Source: Shewanella marinintestina (lineage in GTDB: Bacteria; Pseudomonadota; Gammaproteobacteria; Enterobacterales; Shewanellaceae). From it: 64,000 bases of DNA. A program made the position numbers and the translations under genes. How positions within the stretch are numbered: position 1 is the stretch's first letter; the number at the start of each line of letters is the position of its first letter. Positions 1 to 8,656 of the stretch are shown piece by piece. The notes below the pieces were generated by a model, which had not been told where the DNA came from, did not search any database, and was given only the letters and a program-made list of their open reading frames with translations. The stretch is from NCBI RefSeq assembly GCF_023283845.1, contig NZ_JAKILC010000009.1, positions 62,001 to 126,000 on the forward strand, given 5' to 3'.

Positions 1-1708
1 GTTCAAGCGTTGATCCTGGCGGCAATATAATTCGCGCTTCAGCAACATCGCCATCAAGCTCTGGGAAACCGATAAATTTAACCGCGCCACCCGCGGCTAA
101 CGAAATTGAGATAAGTAGCAGGCTTATCACTGAGCCCATAAATACATAACGCCAGTTAATCACCCACTCAACTGCTGCTACCAATTGCACCGTTCTAAAA
201 TACTCAAACTTTTGATTAAACTTTTGTTTAAAGCGGCTGGTTTTGCGCGCTTTACCTTTAGCGGCATGAGCTAAGTGATTTGGTAAAATTAAGAAGGCTT
301 CCACTAAACTTACGGTTAAAATAAGCAGCAAAGTTTGCGGGATCACTCTAAGTACTTTACCCATATCGCCTTCCATAAAAGCGATACTGGAAAAGATGAA
401 AACTGTGGTTAAAAACGATGACACTACCCCAGGCAATACACGTTTTACTCCTTGAATAACGGCATCAGCCTTATTCATACCCCGCTCAATGTGCGCCGCA
501 ATCGATTCGGCAATCACAATCGCATCATCCATCATGATGCCGATAGCCATTAAGAATGCCACCAGCGTCATAATGTTTATGGTTAATCCAACTTGCGCCA
601 TAAAGAACAAGCTACCCATAAAGGCAACAGGTAAACCCATTGCCACCCAGAATGAGTAACGCAAACTAAAAAATAACCACATGCATAAAAAGACTAACAC
701 TACACCTTGCCAGCCATTTTTAATCAGCATGGTTAAGCGATCCCACAATAGTGAGCTCAAATCATTAGAGGTACTGATGGTGATACCGTTTGGCGTGCGC
801 AGTTTCTCAGCGTCTAAGAAGCCGATCACCTCCTCTTTAAGGCGCAGTGAATCTTGCGATTTATTCTTAAACACGGTCAAAATAGCCGCTTGCTCACCAT
901 CAAAGCGAATACTTTCTTCATCTAGCTCAAATCTATCAGTGATAGTGGCAATATCCCGTAGCCGCACTACCCCGCCTTGGGCATTTGAGCGGATAACGAT
1001 ATTACCAAGGCGCTCTGGTTCAACTTCACGTTGATCGAACCGAATTAATATATTCTTACTGGCCGTTTCAACAGTTCCGCTCGGTAGCTGCACGTTTTGT
1101 TGCTCAATTTGATTAGCTACATCAGCAACGCTCATACCTAAGCGCTTGATTGCACCGAGTGAGACTTCTACCAATAATTGATGTTGAGAAAAGCCAGCAA
1201 TCTCAACTTGGCTAATACTGGTATCTAACTTTAAGCGACGTTTTAAGTCCTCGGCATAAGCTTTAAGCTCTGGTTTGCTGGTAGAGGCTGATACGGCTAT
1301 GTCGATAATGCGTTCGTTAAAGTCTAGCTCCTCAACAATTGGCGGCTCAATTTCAGCCGGGAAATCTTTAATCGCCGAAATTTTAGTTTGCACGTCAACC
1401 AAGCTACGCCCAAGGTCGGCATTATCTTCAAGCTTTAATGTCATGCGTGCCACGCCTTCTAGCGCGTCACATTTGGTTTCAGTAATGCTGCCGAGACTGT
1501 CTACCGCATCTTCCATTCTCAGGCAGAGGTTTTCTTCTACATCTTGCGGCGACGCACCTGGAAGTACGACTTGAGCACTAATGTAGTTTTTTGAAAACTC
1601 GGGAAATGTTTCACGTTTAAGCTCGGGTAACGCCTTAATACCTAGCACAATAAACGCTAACATCAATAACGTTGTTGCGGTTGGATGGCGAACAAAAAAA
1701 CCGATCAC
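1..1708 (-). CDS. RND-family efflux pump, inner-membrane subunit (C-terminus off window)
   Basis: Proton-driven AcrB/MexB-type exporter subunit. Reading the minus strand from a GTG at 1706-1708 gives VIGFFVRHPTATTLLMLAF, a typical RND first transmembrane helix. A long periplasmic porter domain follows, then helices with a conserved acidic stretch (AIGIMMDDAIVIAE). About 569 residues are visible, roughly half of the usual ~1030, and the gene runs off the left edge without a frame break. The GTG overlaps the TGA of the upstream adaptor gene by four bases (GTGA), so translation is probably coupled. It is the third gene of a tetR-adaptor-pump operon. No outer-membrane channel gene is visible here. 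The substrate is not predictable from sequence. Confidence 0.93.
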   Translation of the reverse strand, partial: MIGFFVRHPTATTLLMLAFIVLGIKALPELKRETFPEFSKNYISAQVVLPGASPQDVEENLCLRMEDAVDSLGSITETKCDALEGVARMTLKLEDNADLGRSLVDVQTKISAIKDFPAEIEPPIVEELDFNERIIDIAVSASTSKPELKAYAEDLKRRLKLDTSISQVEIAGFSQHQLLVEVSLGAIKRLGMSVADVANQIEQQNVQLPSGTVETASKNILIRFDQREVEPERLGNIVIRSNAQGGVVRLRDIATITDRFELDEESIRFDGEQAAILTVFKNKSQDSLRLKEEVIGFLDAEKLRTPNGITISTSNDLSSLLWDRLTMLIKNGWQGVVLVFLCMWLFFSLRYSFWVAMGLPVAFMGSLFFMAQVGLTINIMTLVAFLMAIGIMMDDAIVIAESIAAHIERGMNKADAVIQGVKRVLPGVVSSFLTTVFIFSSIAFMEGDMGKVLRVIPQTLLLILTVSLVEAFLILPNHLAHAAKGKARKTSRFKQKFNQKFEYFRTVQLVAAVEWVINWRYVFMGSVISLLLISISLAAGGAVKFIGFPELDGDVAEARIILPPGSTLE

Positions 1709-3048
1709 GGCTGCGTCTCCTCATTTGCAGGCTCAGATCCGCTAACATCATTACTTTTAGTGCGCAGCGCCATGCCATTAACTGCTGGAATAAGATCGGT
1801 CAGTACTAACTGCATGCCTTCAACTAACGCACCTTGTACAGCAGCTTGGCCTTCTTGACGAAATAGCACTTGTACATCAATAATTTGCAATCGGTTATCT
1901 TGATTCATGATATAAAGTTTATCGCCATGTAATGCACGCTCAGGCACCATCCAGTAGTTACGCTCGCCGCCTTTGATCCGAGCGCTAACAAACATGCCAT
2001 TAACCAGCGGTGGTGACTGACCAATTTTAAGCTCGCGATACTCTTGCTCTACCTGCAAAACCACACTTACCGTCGCAAGCGTTGGATCAACGGTTTCGCC
2101 AATACGATTAATTGCTGCCGGCCAGTTAAATGAATATGTCGCGCCTTTCAGGGTGATCTCGGCCGTTAGTCCTAACGCTTCAGCGCGAGGCAGTTGTCCC
2201 TTTTCTACTTTGGGTTGATTAACGGTTTTCATTAATGTCATCACATCGCCTAACGAGACCTGCGCTTCAACTTCCATGGTCTCAATGCCATTAATACGCG
2301 CAAGAATTTGCTGTGGCGACACCACTTGGCTGGCTTCAACATTCACTTCGGCCACACGGCCTTCAAAAGGTAATCTAATTTCTGTCTTAGTTAGCTGACT
2401 CTGGGCTTCTTGTTCTCGGGCAATAGCTTGCTGTAACTGCGCCTTCAGAATGTCAGTTTCATTCGGCATTAGATTTAAGCTGTTATCTAATTCTTGCAGT
2501 TTTTGCTGCTGCGCTAAAAGGTTTTGCCTTTCACCATCAAGTTCTGATTGCGAAATCAAATTTTGCTTACGTAATGTCTCTTTACGCTTTAAATCTGATT
2601 TAACTAAGTCGTAGCGATTATTTTCGATTTGTAGTGATAGCTGTAGATTTTTAAGTTGCAACGCTTTACCGGCAAGCTGACCTTCAAGGGCTTTACGGTC
2701 TGCTTGTGCTTGAGACAGGCGAATTTGGTAATCAAGTGGGTCAATAGATAATAATAAGGTGTCTTTAGCGAGGATTTTACCCACTGCGAGATCAGGATGC
2801 TTATACACCACACGTCCGCCCACTTCAGGTAATAACTGCCACTGAATTTTAGGACTAACCCGACCAAACGCATCAACTTGAGCAATAACCGGGACTTGCT
2901 TAAGTGTGGTCACTTCAACTAATTTTCTCGGCTCAGACTGCAACTCTAGTGGCGGATGACTACGTAACTTAACCACTAAAATCAGCACCACAAAGCCAAC
3001 TGCCAATGCAGGGAAAAAATACCAGCGCTTACCTTTAAAGCTAGACAT
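1705..3048 (-). CDS. RND efflux periplasmic adaptor (HlyD/AcrA family)
   Basis: Membrane fusion protein linking the RND pump to an outer-membrane channel. One N-terminal transmembrane segment lies at about residues 9-26 (FFPALAVGFVVLILVV). It is followed by the first half of a lipoyl domain (GRVSPKIQWQLLPEVGGRV), a long coiled-coil hairpin rich in Q, L and K at about 110-220, the second lipoyl half (RLPFEGRVAEVNVEASQVV), and beta-barrel and membrane-proximal domains. Its 447 residues are somewhat longer than AcrA. The ATG overlaps the TAA of the tetR gene (TAATG), and its own stop overlaps the pump start, so all three genes form one translationally linked operon. Confidence 0.93.
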   Translation of the reverse strand: MSSFKGKRWYFFPALAVGFVVLILVVKLRSHPPLELQSEPRKLVEVTTLKQVPVIAQVDAFGRVSPKIQWQLLPEVGGRVVYKHPDLAVGKILAKDTLLLSIDPLDYQIRLSQAQADRKALEGQLAGKALQLKNLQLSLQIENNRYDLVKSDLKRKETLRKQNLISQSELDGERQNLLAQQQKLQELDNSLNLMPNETDILKAQLQQAIAREQEAQSQLTKTEIRLPFEGRVAEVNVEASQVVSPQQILARINGIETMEVEAQVSLGDVMTLMKTVNQPKVEKGQLPRAEALGLTAEITLKGATYSFNWPAAINRIGETVDPTLATVSVVLQVEQEYRELKIGQSPPLVNGMFVSARIKGGERNYWMVPERALHGDKLYIMNQDNRLQIIDVQVLFRQEGQAAVQGALVEGMQLVLTDLIPAVNGMALRTKSNDVSGSEPANEETQP

Positions 3049-3674
3049 TAGCGCTTTCCTCCACAGATCCCGTTTTCGAGCAGCGCAATATTGTGTTTGG
3101 CCAATTGTTGATAAAATTCTTCATTAAGTTGATAACCATGTAGTTTTGCCATTGGAATTGGCATGACAAAGGGGAAAATCATTAAGCTCAGTAACGACAT
3201 TTTCAGCATTTGTGGATCAAGCTCTCCCCATCCTTCTAATAATTTATGTGGCATGGGAGTCAGTTCAGCGATTGGCTCAAACAATTTAAAAATGACCCCT
3301 TTAGCCTCGACAGAGTGCTCCGAGTTCATCAACTGAAACAGAAAACGCGGAAACTCAGGATTGGGGATCATTGTTTGGTAAAACTCCCCCATGATATCTG
3401 CCAAGGTCGGTTTATCATGGGATTGTTGTAAGGCTTTAGCGCGGCGATGAATCGGCTGTATATGCTCGCTCACCATCGCTTCAAATAAACCCAGCTTACT
3501 ACCAAAGTAATAACGGATCATCGCCATATTAACGCCAGCTAACTCGCTAATTTGTCGAATGCTAACCTTGTCATAATCAGAGGCTGTGAAACACGTATAG
3601 GCGGCGCAAATAAGATTCGCACGTACGTCTGCTTGCTCTGCTTTTTTAGAGGGCTCAGTTGTCATCAGCGACAT
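3048..3674 (-). CDS. TetR/AcrR-family transcriptional regulator
   Basis: Predicted local regulator of the efflux operon that it heads. The N-terminal helix-turn-helix reads VSIRQISELAGVNMAMIRYYFGSK at about residues 38-61, the canonical TetR pattern ending in YYFGSK. The rest is an all-helical ligand-binding and dimer domain. Length (208 aa) is normal. Start choice is between MSLM and the in-frame MTT three residues later. Two palindromes with TTATTCA/TGAATAA half-sites lie 9-24 and 66-94 bases upstream of the start and are the likely operators, which implies autoregulation. The inducing ligand is unknown. Confidence 0.92.
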   Translation of the reverse strand: MSLMTTEPSKKAEQADVRANLICAAYTCFTASDYDKVSIRQISELAGVNMAMIRYYFGSKLGLFEAMVSEHIQPIHRRAKALQQSHDKPTLADIMGEFYQTMIPNPEFPRFLFQLMNSEHSVEAKGVIFKLFEPIAELTPMPHKLLEGWGELDPQMLKMSLLSLMIFPFVMPIPMAKLHGYQLNEEFYQQLAKHNIALLENGICGGKR

Positions 3675-3682
3675 AGACCGTA

Positions 3683-3698
3683 TTATTCAGTTGAATAA
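3683..3698. promoter_or_regulatory. Candidate TetR operator 1 (7-2-7 palindrome)
   Basis: TTATTCAGTTGAATAA is a perfect inverted repeat with two central bases. It lies immediately upstream of the tetR start. Its half-site recurs in the longer palindrome at 3740-3768, which suggests one regulator binds both. The assignment to the adjacent TetR protein is inferred. Confidence 0.65.
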
Positions 3699-3739
3699 CA
3701 CAAGTCTACTGTCTGCTTTGGGATTTTGCATGAACTATC

Positions 3740-3768
3740 GTTATTCAAAAACCAGAGTTTTGAATAAC
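3740..3768. promoter_or_regulatory. Candidate TetR operator 2 (11-7-11 palindrome)
   Basis: Arms GTTATTCAAAA (3740-3750) and TTTTGAATAAC (3758-3768) are perfectly complementary around a 7-base spacer. They contain the same TTATTCA/TGAATAA half-sites as the 3683-3698 palindrome, but about two helical turns apart instead of one. It sits upstream of the tetR-efflux operon. Confidence 0.6.
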
Positions 3769-3855
3769 CGCACACTAAAATAATTTAGTGAAAAAATAAC
3801 GACTAAGAAGTTGAACTAAACGAGTTTACAAAGAATTAAACCCATTTAAATTGCA

Positions 3856-4170
3856 TCAAACTAACTTAAAGTGAATTAAGTACAGCGCTTCAATACCAGG
3901 ATAAATTTGCCTAATTAAGGTTTTAAGCTCAGCTAAACTCATATTTTCTTGCTCTGCGTGGGTGTAATTTAAGTCATCAAAAGCCACGCGGCTAACAGAG
4001 AGGATATCAAGCTCACCATAACAGCGACCATCTTCTAAGTTAGACACGCTCACACGCTGGCCCGCTTGATAGAAAGACTCAGACTCATCACGCAGGGTAA
4101 TGGTTTTTTTACCGGCTAAAATATCGGCTTCAAATCGGCTGAAAAAAGTAATACTGTTTGGTGGATTCAT
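3856..4170 (-). CDS. yqfB: N4-acetylcytidine amidohydrolase (ASCH domain, YqfB)
   Basis: Small ASCH-fold enzyme; E. coli YqfB hydrolyses N4-acetylcytidine to cytidine and acetate. The protein matches the family end to end: ITFFSRFEADILAGKKTIT near the start carries the conserved lysines, followed by LRDESES, HAEQENMSL and IYPG near the end. I chose the ATG at 4168-4170 because MNPPNSITFF lines up with the E. coli N-terminus; an in-frame ATG five codons upstream (4185) is possible. Neither start has a strong ribosome binding site. It appears monocistronic, divergent from the DUF2986 gene. Confidence 0.9.
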   Translation of the reverse strand: MNPPNSITFFSRFEADILAGKKTITLRDESESFYQAGQRVSVSNLEDGRCYGELDILSVSRVAFDDLNYTHAEQENMSLAELKTLIRQIYPGIEALYLIHFKLV

Positions 4171-4404
4171 ACTGCAATAACTCATGGCTGCACCACTATT
4201 GATGCTTTGAAGCCATTTTAATCTGTTAGTAATCTGCGGTACATCATTTTTACGCTAACCTCACTCCTTAAAAAGTAATCAAGTTGTAATAAACACGACG
4301 GTAGCGATAGCGGCGCGTTTAGGGTAAAATCCGCATCCGATTTCTAGCTTGGCGCCTAATGTGCCACAATTGTCATACTATAGACGACATATCGTAGAGA
4401 ACTC

Positions 4405-4647
4405 ATGAACAGAAAACAGAAGATGATCAAAAAGACCGCTAAACGTGCCAAGGCTCGCCTTAATAAGCACACTGCGCCTACGATCAAAAAATATGTGTCT
4501 AAAGCAGAGCGTGCTGAACAGCAAGCGAAACTAGAGGCTGAAGCCGCTGAGCAAGCATTACTTGCAACAGAAGGCACCGCAGAAGCTGACCTTTCAGCTG
4601 CTGATACAGCAGAAACAAACGAAGAAAAAGCAAAACCTGCAAGCTAG
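4405..4647 (+). CDS. DUF2986-type small basic protein
   Basis: An 80-residue protein of unknown function. The first ~40 residues are very basic (MNRKQKMIKKTAKRAKAR) and include the YVSKAERA stretch seen in DUF2986 proteins of Shewanella and Vibrio. The second half is an acidic Ala/Glu-rich tail (EAEAAEQALLATEG), probably a helix or disordered. No signal peptide or membrane segment. The ATG follows a GTAGAGA ribosome binding site. A hairpin at about 4661-4688 (GAGTTG / CAACTC) may end the transcript, but its T-run is weak. Family assignment is from recall of the N-terminal pattern. Confidence 0.72.
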   Translation: MNRKQKMIKKTAKRAKARLNKHTAPTIKKYVSKAERAEQQAKLEAEAAEQALLATEGTAEADLSAADTAETNEEKAKPAS

Positions 4648-4722
4648 CCCATTTTACGGTTAGCGAGTTGACCTCAAGCCAACTCACTCTTTTGCATCAC
4701 TATGCGCTTCGTTAGATTGAGC

Positions 4723-6258
4723 TTACTTGGTTGACGCTTTCTCGTCTGTACCAATAAGCTCAGCCACTTTATTACTCGCAACGCAATCTTGCTCTTCATT
4801 CACCATTGCCATGTTAGCGCATGATGATGACATGGGATTTTGACTACTTAAGCTTAATTCCTCATCAAACTCTGTCTTATCTTCCGCTTGTGTGACGCTC
4901 TCGCGCAACTCACTCGCAGACACACTACCTGTCGCCATATTTTGCACTTTATCGACTAGTCGATAAGCCACCACGACACCCAATACACCAAAGATAATCG
5001 AGCCTATTGCTTGGCCAACAAGCACTCCATATACTCCACCCCATTGGGCGCCAAAATACACAAAAGGGATAGTGCCCACAGTGGCTTTACCCACGTTAAA
5101 TAAGGTTGAATATTTGGCCTTGCCTAAATTGTTAAAGGAAGCATTAGCGACAAATAAAATCCCTGAAAAAACAAAAAACACTGCGATATACGAACAGAAG
5201 AATAAGATTAACTCTGCCGCATCACCTTTCATATCAAACACACTGACAATTTGATGGCGAGTAAGAAACAGCAGTAAAGACACTGCGATGACGTATACAG
5301 CACAAAATTGAATGGCTCGGGTGAGCGACTCTTTCACTCGCTCAAATTCCAACGCGCCAAAGTTTTGCCCAACAATAGGACCCACTGCGCCAGATAAGGC
5401 GAAAATCATCCCAAATGACACCGGAATTAATCGGCCAAGTACCGCCCAACCAGCCACGTAACTGTCACCAAAATCGGCAATAGCGCGGGTAACCACCGCA
5501 TTACCAATTGGTGTTGCCACGTTAGTTAGCATTGCAGGGCCTGCAATTGCAAAAATGGGTTTTAAGTCTTCCACAAAGTGATCAAAGTTAAAACGGCCAA
5601 GTAAATTGTGCTTAACCACCACCCCTTTTGCAGCGACAGCGAATACCGCAAAACGCGCCATCACCGACGCAACCGCAGCCCCTTCAATACCCATAGCGAA
5701 CATAAAGATAAATATCGGGTCAAATACAGCGTTAACACCGCCACCGATTAAGGTCGATACCATAGACAATTTGGCATCGCCCACAGCCCTTAGTGCGCTG
5801 CCTAACGCCATTGCTAAGCAAATAAGCGGTAGTGATGGCACCAAGATATTAAGATAACTTTCAGCCAGCTCAGCAGTTTTCCCCGTGGCGCCGACTAACT
5901 TTAATAAATCAGGGATAAAAAGATAAACGGTAATCGCAACTAAAATGCTCATCAGTAAGGTCACCACCAAACTGTTAAGCAGTAATCGTTTCGCTTTTTT
6001 CGTTTCTTTAGCGCCAATAGAGCGAGACACTAAAGCCCCTAGCGCAATAGATAACCCGATACCAATTGAGGTGGTGAAAAATGAAATCGTGCCCGCATAA
6101 CCGACCGCAGCCGCGAGCTCTAACTCACCTAATAAACTAAGGAAAAAAATATCTAATAAGTCGACCACGAACAGCGCAGAGATCCCCACTGCCGCTGTTG
6201 AGCTCATAACTAAAATATGTCGTAAAATCGATCCCTGTACAAACTTGGCTACCGCCAT
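4723..6258 (-). CDS. MATE-family multidrug/Na+ antiporter
   Basis: Inner-membrane exporter with about twelve transmembrane segments in two homologous halves. The N-terminal half starts ILRHILVMSSTAAVGISALF, and the loop motif GALVSRSIGAKETKKAKR is typical of MATE proteins; the second half repeats this with GAVGPIVGQNFGALEFERVK. Length is 511 aa against about 450-460 usual. The excess is a soluble acidic C-terminal tail of about 65 residues (from VDKVQNM) that contains two cysteines and no recognisable domain. A good ribosome binding site (GAGAGGTG) precedes the ATG. Substrate unknown. It appears to be transcribed alone. Confidence 0.93.
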   Translation of the reverse strand: MAVAKFVQGSILRHILVMSSTAAVGISALFVVDLLDIFFLSLLGELELAAAVGYAGTISFFTTSIGIGLSIALGALVSRSIGAKETKKAKRLLLNSLVVTLLMSILVAITVYLFIPDLLKLVGATGKTAELAESYLNILVPSLPLICLAMALGSALRAVGDAKLSMVSTLIGGGVNAVFDPIFIFMFAMGIEGAAVASVMARFAVFAVAAKGVVVKHNLLGRFNFDHFVEDLKPIFAIAGPAMLTNVATPIGNAVVTRAIADFGDSYVAGWAVLGRLIPVSFGMIFALSGAVGPIVGQNFGALEFERVKESLTRAIQFCAVYVIAVSLLLFLTRHQIVSVFDMKGDAAELILFFCSYIAVFFVFSGILFVANASFNNLGKAKYSTLFNVGKATVGTIPFVYFGAQWGGVYGVLVGQAIGSIIFGVLGVVVAYRLVDKVQNMATGSVSASELRESVTQAEDKTEFDEELSLSSQNPMSSSCANMAMVNEEQDCVASNKVAELIGTDEKASTK

Positions 6259-6317
6259 AACACCTCTCAGCCTTTGGCTAGTCCTTTAACTGAATACATT
6301 CAAAACATGTAAGTGAT

Positions 6318-7151
6318 TTACAATTCACTCTCTAATTCGCTGCCGCAATGATCGCAATACAATGCGTTGTTTTCATGACCAACTTTTAAACAGTTACTGC
6401 AACGTCTTAAATCTCTTGTACGGCCAATTTCTTGCGATATTTCTGCGGTCAAAATACCGGTTGGTATCGCAATAATTGAATACCCCAGTAGCATAGTAAA
6501 TGCTGCGATGGCCTGACCTAATGGCGTACCCGGTGTGATATCACCATACCCTACTGTGGTAATGGTCACGATTGTCCAATAAATAGACTTGGGGATTGAA
6601 GTAAAACCATTATTCGGCCCTTCAACCACATACATTACGGCGCTCAGAACAACCACGATCAGGCTAACAGAGAAAAAGAAGATAAACACCTTACGCCCTG
6701 ATTGCAGCATGGCTCGCAATAACAGATTACCTTCACTTAAATAACGCAGCAGCTTTAATACTCTAAAGATCCTGAATAAGCGCAAGATCCTAATAACCAT
6801 AGTGAAGTTAGCACCCGGGAACAGCAGTGCCAAATACGTTGGTAATACCGATAAAAGGTCAACTACGCCATAAAAACTTCTCGCGTAACTGAGCGGCTTA
6901 GCCGAACAATAGAGCCTAAGAATGTACTCTATCGTAAAAATAAAGGTAAAGCCCCACTCCAGCATCACGATAATATCGCCATATTTCGCGTGAACACGCG
7001 CCACTGTATCAAGAAAAACTAACGCCACACTTAATACAATGCACACCATCAAACTGAGGTCAAAGTAGCGCCCTGCGGGAGTATCAGTACCGAAAATTAC
7101 CCGACGTAACTTAAGTTTAAATTGGCTTTCTAAATCTTTCTCTGTTGCCAT
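6318..7151 (-). CDS. Voltage-gated K+ channel-like ion transporter with C-terminal zinc ribbon
   Basis: Six-transmembrane channel of the ion-transport superfamily. S4 carries regularly spaced arginines (MVIRILRLFRIFRVLKLLRYL, about residues 119-139), the mark of a voltage sensor. The pore loop contains TTVGYGDIT, a K+-selective filter. After S6 there is a short tail with CSNC at about residue 257 and CDHC 11 residues later, a C4 zinc-ribbon pattern that most bacterial Kv-like channels lack. Length is 277 aa. AAGGAG precedes the ATG at a good distance. An 18-bp perfect palindrome lies 40 bases upstream of the start. Confidence 0.9.
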   Translation of the reverse strand: MATEKDLESQFKLKLRRVIFGTDTPAGRYFDLSLMVCIVLSVALVFLDTVARVHAKYGDIIVMLEWGFTFIFTIEYILRLYCSAKPLSYARSFYGVVDLLSVLPTYLALLFPGANFTMVIRILRLFRIFRVLKLLRYLSEGNLLLRAMLQSGRKVFIFFFSVSLIVVVLSAVMYVVEGPNNGFTSIPKSIYWTIVTITTVGYGDITPGTPLGQAIAAFTMLLGYSIIAIPTGILTAEISQEIGRTRDLRRCSNCLKVGHENNALYCDHCGSELESEL

Positions 7152-7190
7152 TATTGCAGCAACTCCTTACAAAAAAGTGATGTTTGCTCT

Positions 7191-7208
7191 CGTCGACTTA
7201 AGTCGACG
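7191..7208. promoter_or_regulatory. 18-bp perfect palindrome between divergent genes
   Basis: CGTCGACTTAAGTCGACG is exactly self-complementary. It lies between the K+ channel gene (minus) and the L,D-transpeptidase gene (plus), about 40 bases from the channel start codon, where an operator would be expected. No T-run adjoins it, so a terminator is unlikely. The cognate protein is unknown. Confidence 0.45.
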
Positions 7209-7363
7209 GATCAATGTTTTAAAATCAATAATGCTAATAGTGTGACACGCAAAAGATCAGAGCTCAAAAATAATCTTAGCCTTTGCCGTCAACACGGGCA
7301 GTATTTTAAGGTAATATGCCATTATTCATTTATCGCTAATTCGTCTGTCTGCAAGGTTTTCTA

Positions 7364-7867
7364 ATGCGTTTTTTAGCTCTATCACTTAGCTTAGTTCTAT
7401 TGGCCGTCAGCGGTTTCTTATCCAATTTTGCTTGGGCAGCCCCAAAGATAGATTTAGTCGTTGTGACAAAGTCAGAATCCAGCATGAAGGTATTACGTCA
7501 AGGTAAAGTGCTAAAAACCTACCGCATTGCTATGGGCGATAGCCCTGTAGGCCATAAGCTCACCGAAGGTGACCAACGAACTCCAGAAGGTCGCTACATA
7601 TTAGATTATAAAAAATCTGATAGCGCATATTACCGGGCGATCCATATCTCTTACCCTAACGATGAAGACAGATTACGTGCCAATGCGTTAGGCATTAGCC
7701 CTGGTGGACAGATTATGATCCACGGCGAGAATCCCAATTCCAGCCTGTCACCAGAAGAAGCACAAATGTATAACTGGACCGACGGTTGTATCGCTGTGAC
7801 TAACGCCGAAATGGATGAACTTTGGCAAATGATTGATGCAGGCACACCTATTGAAATCTGGCCATAA
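7364..7867 (+). CDS. L,D-transpeptidase family protein (YkuD domain), exported
   Basis: Predicted periplasmic cysteine enzyme acting on peptidoglycan peptides or lipoprotein links. A Sec signal peptide covers about residues 1-25 (LSLVLLAVSGFLSNFAWA, cleavage after AWA). The YkuD domain follows directly: ALGISPGGQIMIHGE supplies the conserved His, and NWTDGCIAVTNAEM contains the catalytic Cys in the DGCIA context. At 167 aa it is a minimal, YafK-like form without a LysM or PG-binding domain. Which linkage it makes or cuts cannot be told from sequence. It stands upstream of yecM, separated by 84 bases. Confidence 0.9.
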   Translation: MRFLALSLSLVLLAVSGFLSNFAWAAPKIDLVVVTKSESSMKVLRQGKVLKTYRIAMGDSPVGHKLTEGDQRTPEGRYILDYKKSDSAYYRAIHISYPNDEDRLRANALGISPGGQIMIHGENPNSSLSPEEAQMYNWTDGCIAVTNAEMDELWQMIDAGTPIEIWP

Positions 7868-7951
7868 TAGGCCTCTTTGCAAGTCATATTTATCGGATTT
7901 TTTAATATTTTACCATCACTCTCCACGCCCTTTTAGCATTAAGGCTCACCC

Positions 7952-8512
7952 ATGACATACCAAGAATTAATCAATAGCTGGCCGGTATTTAGCCAGCGTA
8001 TACAAGCGTTTACTCAAGAGTTAGGCTTAGATAAGCTAACACTAGAATGTGATCATAGCGCCTTAAGAGTGAATACGAATGCAAGCGCTGACCAGCTTAG
8101 ACAAGACTTCGCTAACGTCGGCACGATTATTTCAGACAACATGATTAATGGCCGCCCAATTTTAATTATTGAGCTAAACACGCCACTTTTGATGGGTACC
8201 AATACTATTGAATGTGTTGAACTGCCTTACCCTGGCGAAAAAGCTTATCCAAAGGAGGGCTGGGAGCATATAGAGCTTGTGCTCGATTGCGGCGCTAATA
8301 ATTGCGACATGCTAACCCAATCCATGCTTGAACAAGCACCACAGCTAGCACCTGTATTAGCGGGACAAACTGATATCAAAGTGAAGCTAAGCTCACCACA
8401 AGGGGATAAAGAGCGCTTGCCCAATCCTACTATCGCCTTCAAGAAAGATGGCCTATGCGTAAAGGTTCACTCTCACGGTATTAAAGCTGTTATCGCCTCA
8501 GAAGCAGAGTAA
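7952..8512 (+). CDS. yecM: YecM family VOC-fold protein
   Basis: Cytosolic protein of the vicinal-oxygen-chelate fold; molecular function not established. Strong family signatures: DNMINGRPILIIELN, VELPYPGEKAYPKEGWEHIE and SSPQGDKERLPNPTIAF, all aligned with E. coli YecM, and it ends in the same VIASE motif. Length of 186 aa is normal. AAGGCTC precedes the ATG. It may be co-transcribed with the preceding L,D-transpeptidase gene; no terminator is seen between them. Confidence 0.9.
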   Translation: MTYQELINSWPVFSQRIQAFTQELGLDKLTLECDHSALRVNTNASADQLRQDFANVGTIISDNMINGRPILIIELNTPLLMGTNTIECVELPYPGEKAYPKEGWEHIELVLDCGANNCDMLTQSMLEQAPQLAPVLAGQTDIKVKLSSPQGDKERLPNPTIAFKKDGLCVKVHSHGIKAVIASEAE

Positions 8513-8656
8513 CCACTTAATCAATAAAAGTGCCCCACCAGCGCGTAAAGTTATCAGCCATTCAAGTACATCATGGAGACTGAGTTGATCCCTCAGCCTC
8601 CAATACCCGTATTTCTTTAAAGTCACGACATCGGTAACTTTGTAAGGACAACAAAC

